Source: Kineosphaera limosa NBRC 100340 (GTDB lineage: Bacteria; Actinomycetota; Actinomycetes; Actinomycetales; Dermatophilaceae). Taken from it: 64,000 bases of DNA. Made by a program: the position numbers and the translations under genes. The notes under the pieces are model-generated. The model made no database searches and was not told the DNA's origin. It saw only the letters and a program-made list of their open reading frames with translations. Position 1 is the stretch's first letter, and each line of letters opens with the position of its first letter. The stretch lies in the NCBI RefSeq assembly GCF_000298215.1, contig NZ_BAHD01000007.1, forward strand, positions 1 through 64,000. The letters run 5' to 3'. Below, piece after piece: positions 63,360 through 64,000 of this stretch.

Positions 63360-64000
63360 ATGCTCAACTTGCTGGTTGACACCTCGACGTGGCTAGACCT
63401 GTCCAAACGACGTGACGGTCAGCGATGGATCGTTGCCCTCCGCGTCCTTGTTCATCAGGGTGAGGTCGAGTTGATCGTGCCGTCGCTCGTCATCGAGGAG
63501 TATGAGCGCAATCGAGAGCGTGTCGAGGCGTCGATGACCGCTAGTGTCGCTCAGCGCTTCAAACTGATCCGACAGGATCTTGATGACTTCGGCGGCACCG
63601 ACACCGAGCAGGCGCTCAGGACCGTTGAAGACCTTGCACGCCACGCACCACTGATTGGCGCGATGACGACCCGCAACTTCGATGAAGTCCTCGATCTGCT
63701 CCGTGGTGGCCGCGCAGTGGAGGCCACGGACTCGGAACGCCACGCGGCGGTCGAACGAGGTCTCTCGAAGCGAGCACCTTTTCACCGCTCGCGCAACAGT
63801 GTCGCCGACGCGTTGCTGCTCGAGTTGTACGCAACCGCGATTGCAACTGTCGATCTTGCGCAACACCCCCATGCGTTCGTTACGTCCAACAGCGAGGACT
63901 TCTCATTACCCAATGGGGACAAGCGGCTGCCGCATCCAGACATCTCGGCAGCCTTCGCATCGGAGCATTCCACTTACGCACTGGGAGTCGACGGATTGAA
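63360..64000 (+). CDS. PIN-like domain protein, 3' truncated by window edge
   Basis: An open frame from ATG 63360 (or GTG 63351) runs uninterrupted to the window end, at least 213 residues. The N-terminal Asp in LLVDTSTWLDLSK, the acidic helix VPSLVIEEYERNRERV, the Asp in NSVADALLLELYA and the segment AFVTSNSEDFSLPNGDK form the four-acidic PIN-nuclease pattern, close to the DUF4935-type proteins. Such proteins cleave RNA and occur in toxin or defence contexts. No antitoxin gene is visible upstream. The C-terminus is unknown. Confidence 0.75.
   Translation, partial: MLNLLVDTSTWLDLSKRRDGQRWIVALRVLVHQGEVELIVPSLVIEEYERNRERVEASMTASVAQRFKLIRQDLDDFGGTDTEQALRTVEDLARHAPLIGAMTTRNFDEVLDLLRGGRAVEATDSERHAAVERGLSKRAPFHRSRNSVADALLLELYATAIATVDLAQHPHAFVTSNSEDFSLPNGDKRLPHPDISAAFASEHSTYALGVDGL

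Overview
The window is high-GC chromosomal DNA from an actinobacterium, probably of the Micrococcales (Intrasporangiaceae/Dermatophilaceae-like). This rests on the block smc-ftsY ... ffh ... rpsP-khpA-rimM-trmD-rplS-lepB-rnhB-DUF2469-yraN-comM, the amtB-glnK-glnD operon, a mycothiol gene (mshC) and frequent GTG starts. The genus is inference. I saw no rRNA, tRNA, CRISPR array or intact insertion sequence.

Layout. 1-4 kb: the 3' end of smc, a small membrane protein, azlCD and ftsY. 4-11 kb: an S9 peptidase diverging from a urease operon (ureAB fusion, ureC, ureF, ureG, ureD). 11-16 kb: an MpaB/DUF2236 protein and amtB-glnK-glnD. 16-28 kb: a ROK regulator, an alkyltransferase-like protein, a 3-hydroxyacyl-CoA dehydrogenase, ffh, a large membrane protein, a soluble PAS plus MCP pair and a double ABC exporter. 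28-38.6 kb: a nitrate assimilation cluster on the minus strand (narK, nasC, nasB, nirB, nirD, an NnaR-like regulator, a CbiX-like chelatase). Urease, ammonium transport with PII, and nitrate/nitrite reduction all feed ammonium to the cell, and several of their promoters carry GlnR-like half-site series. 38.8-49.4 kb: an amidohydrolase, a GNAT protein and the ribosome-maturation and secretion block, including a TrmD with a C-terminal acetyltransferase domain.

At about 49,430-49,443 the core block stops abruptly. comM is cut inside its AAA domain and joined, across about 12 shared bases, to an oppositely oriented AraC-type regulator that is itself cut at its DNA-binding domain. From there to the right end, base composition is visibly less GC-rich and gene content becomes accessory. 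This is either a genomic island junction or an assembly chimera.

The right arm (50.7-62.8 kb) looks like a thiol/redox stress island. A plus-strand operon carries RraA-like, DUF1003, TetR, an unknown protein and mshC. A minus-strand operon of six tightly packed genes carries GNAT, AhpD-like, a molybdopterin reductase, a flavin reductase, DUF6510 and a CysRS with a KMAKS motif. Diverging from it is msrB-msrA, with a perfect palindrome in the shared promoter. A frameshifted TetR, a thioredoxin, and an aldo/keto reductase with a frameshifted start that diverges from an HxlR regulator across a perfect inverted repeat complete the set. The window ends with a truncated DNA cytosine methyltransferase remnant and a PIN-like gene running off the edge.
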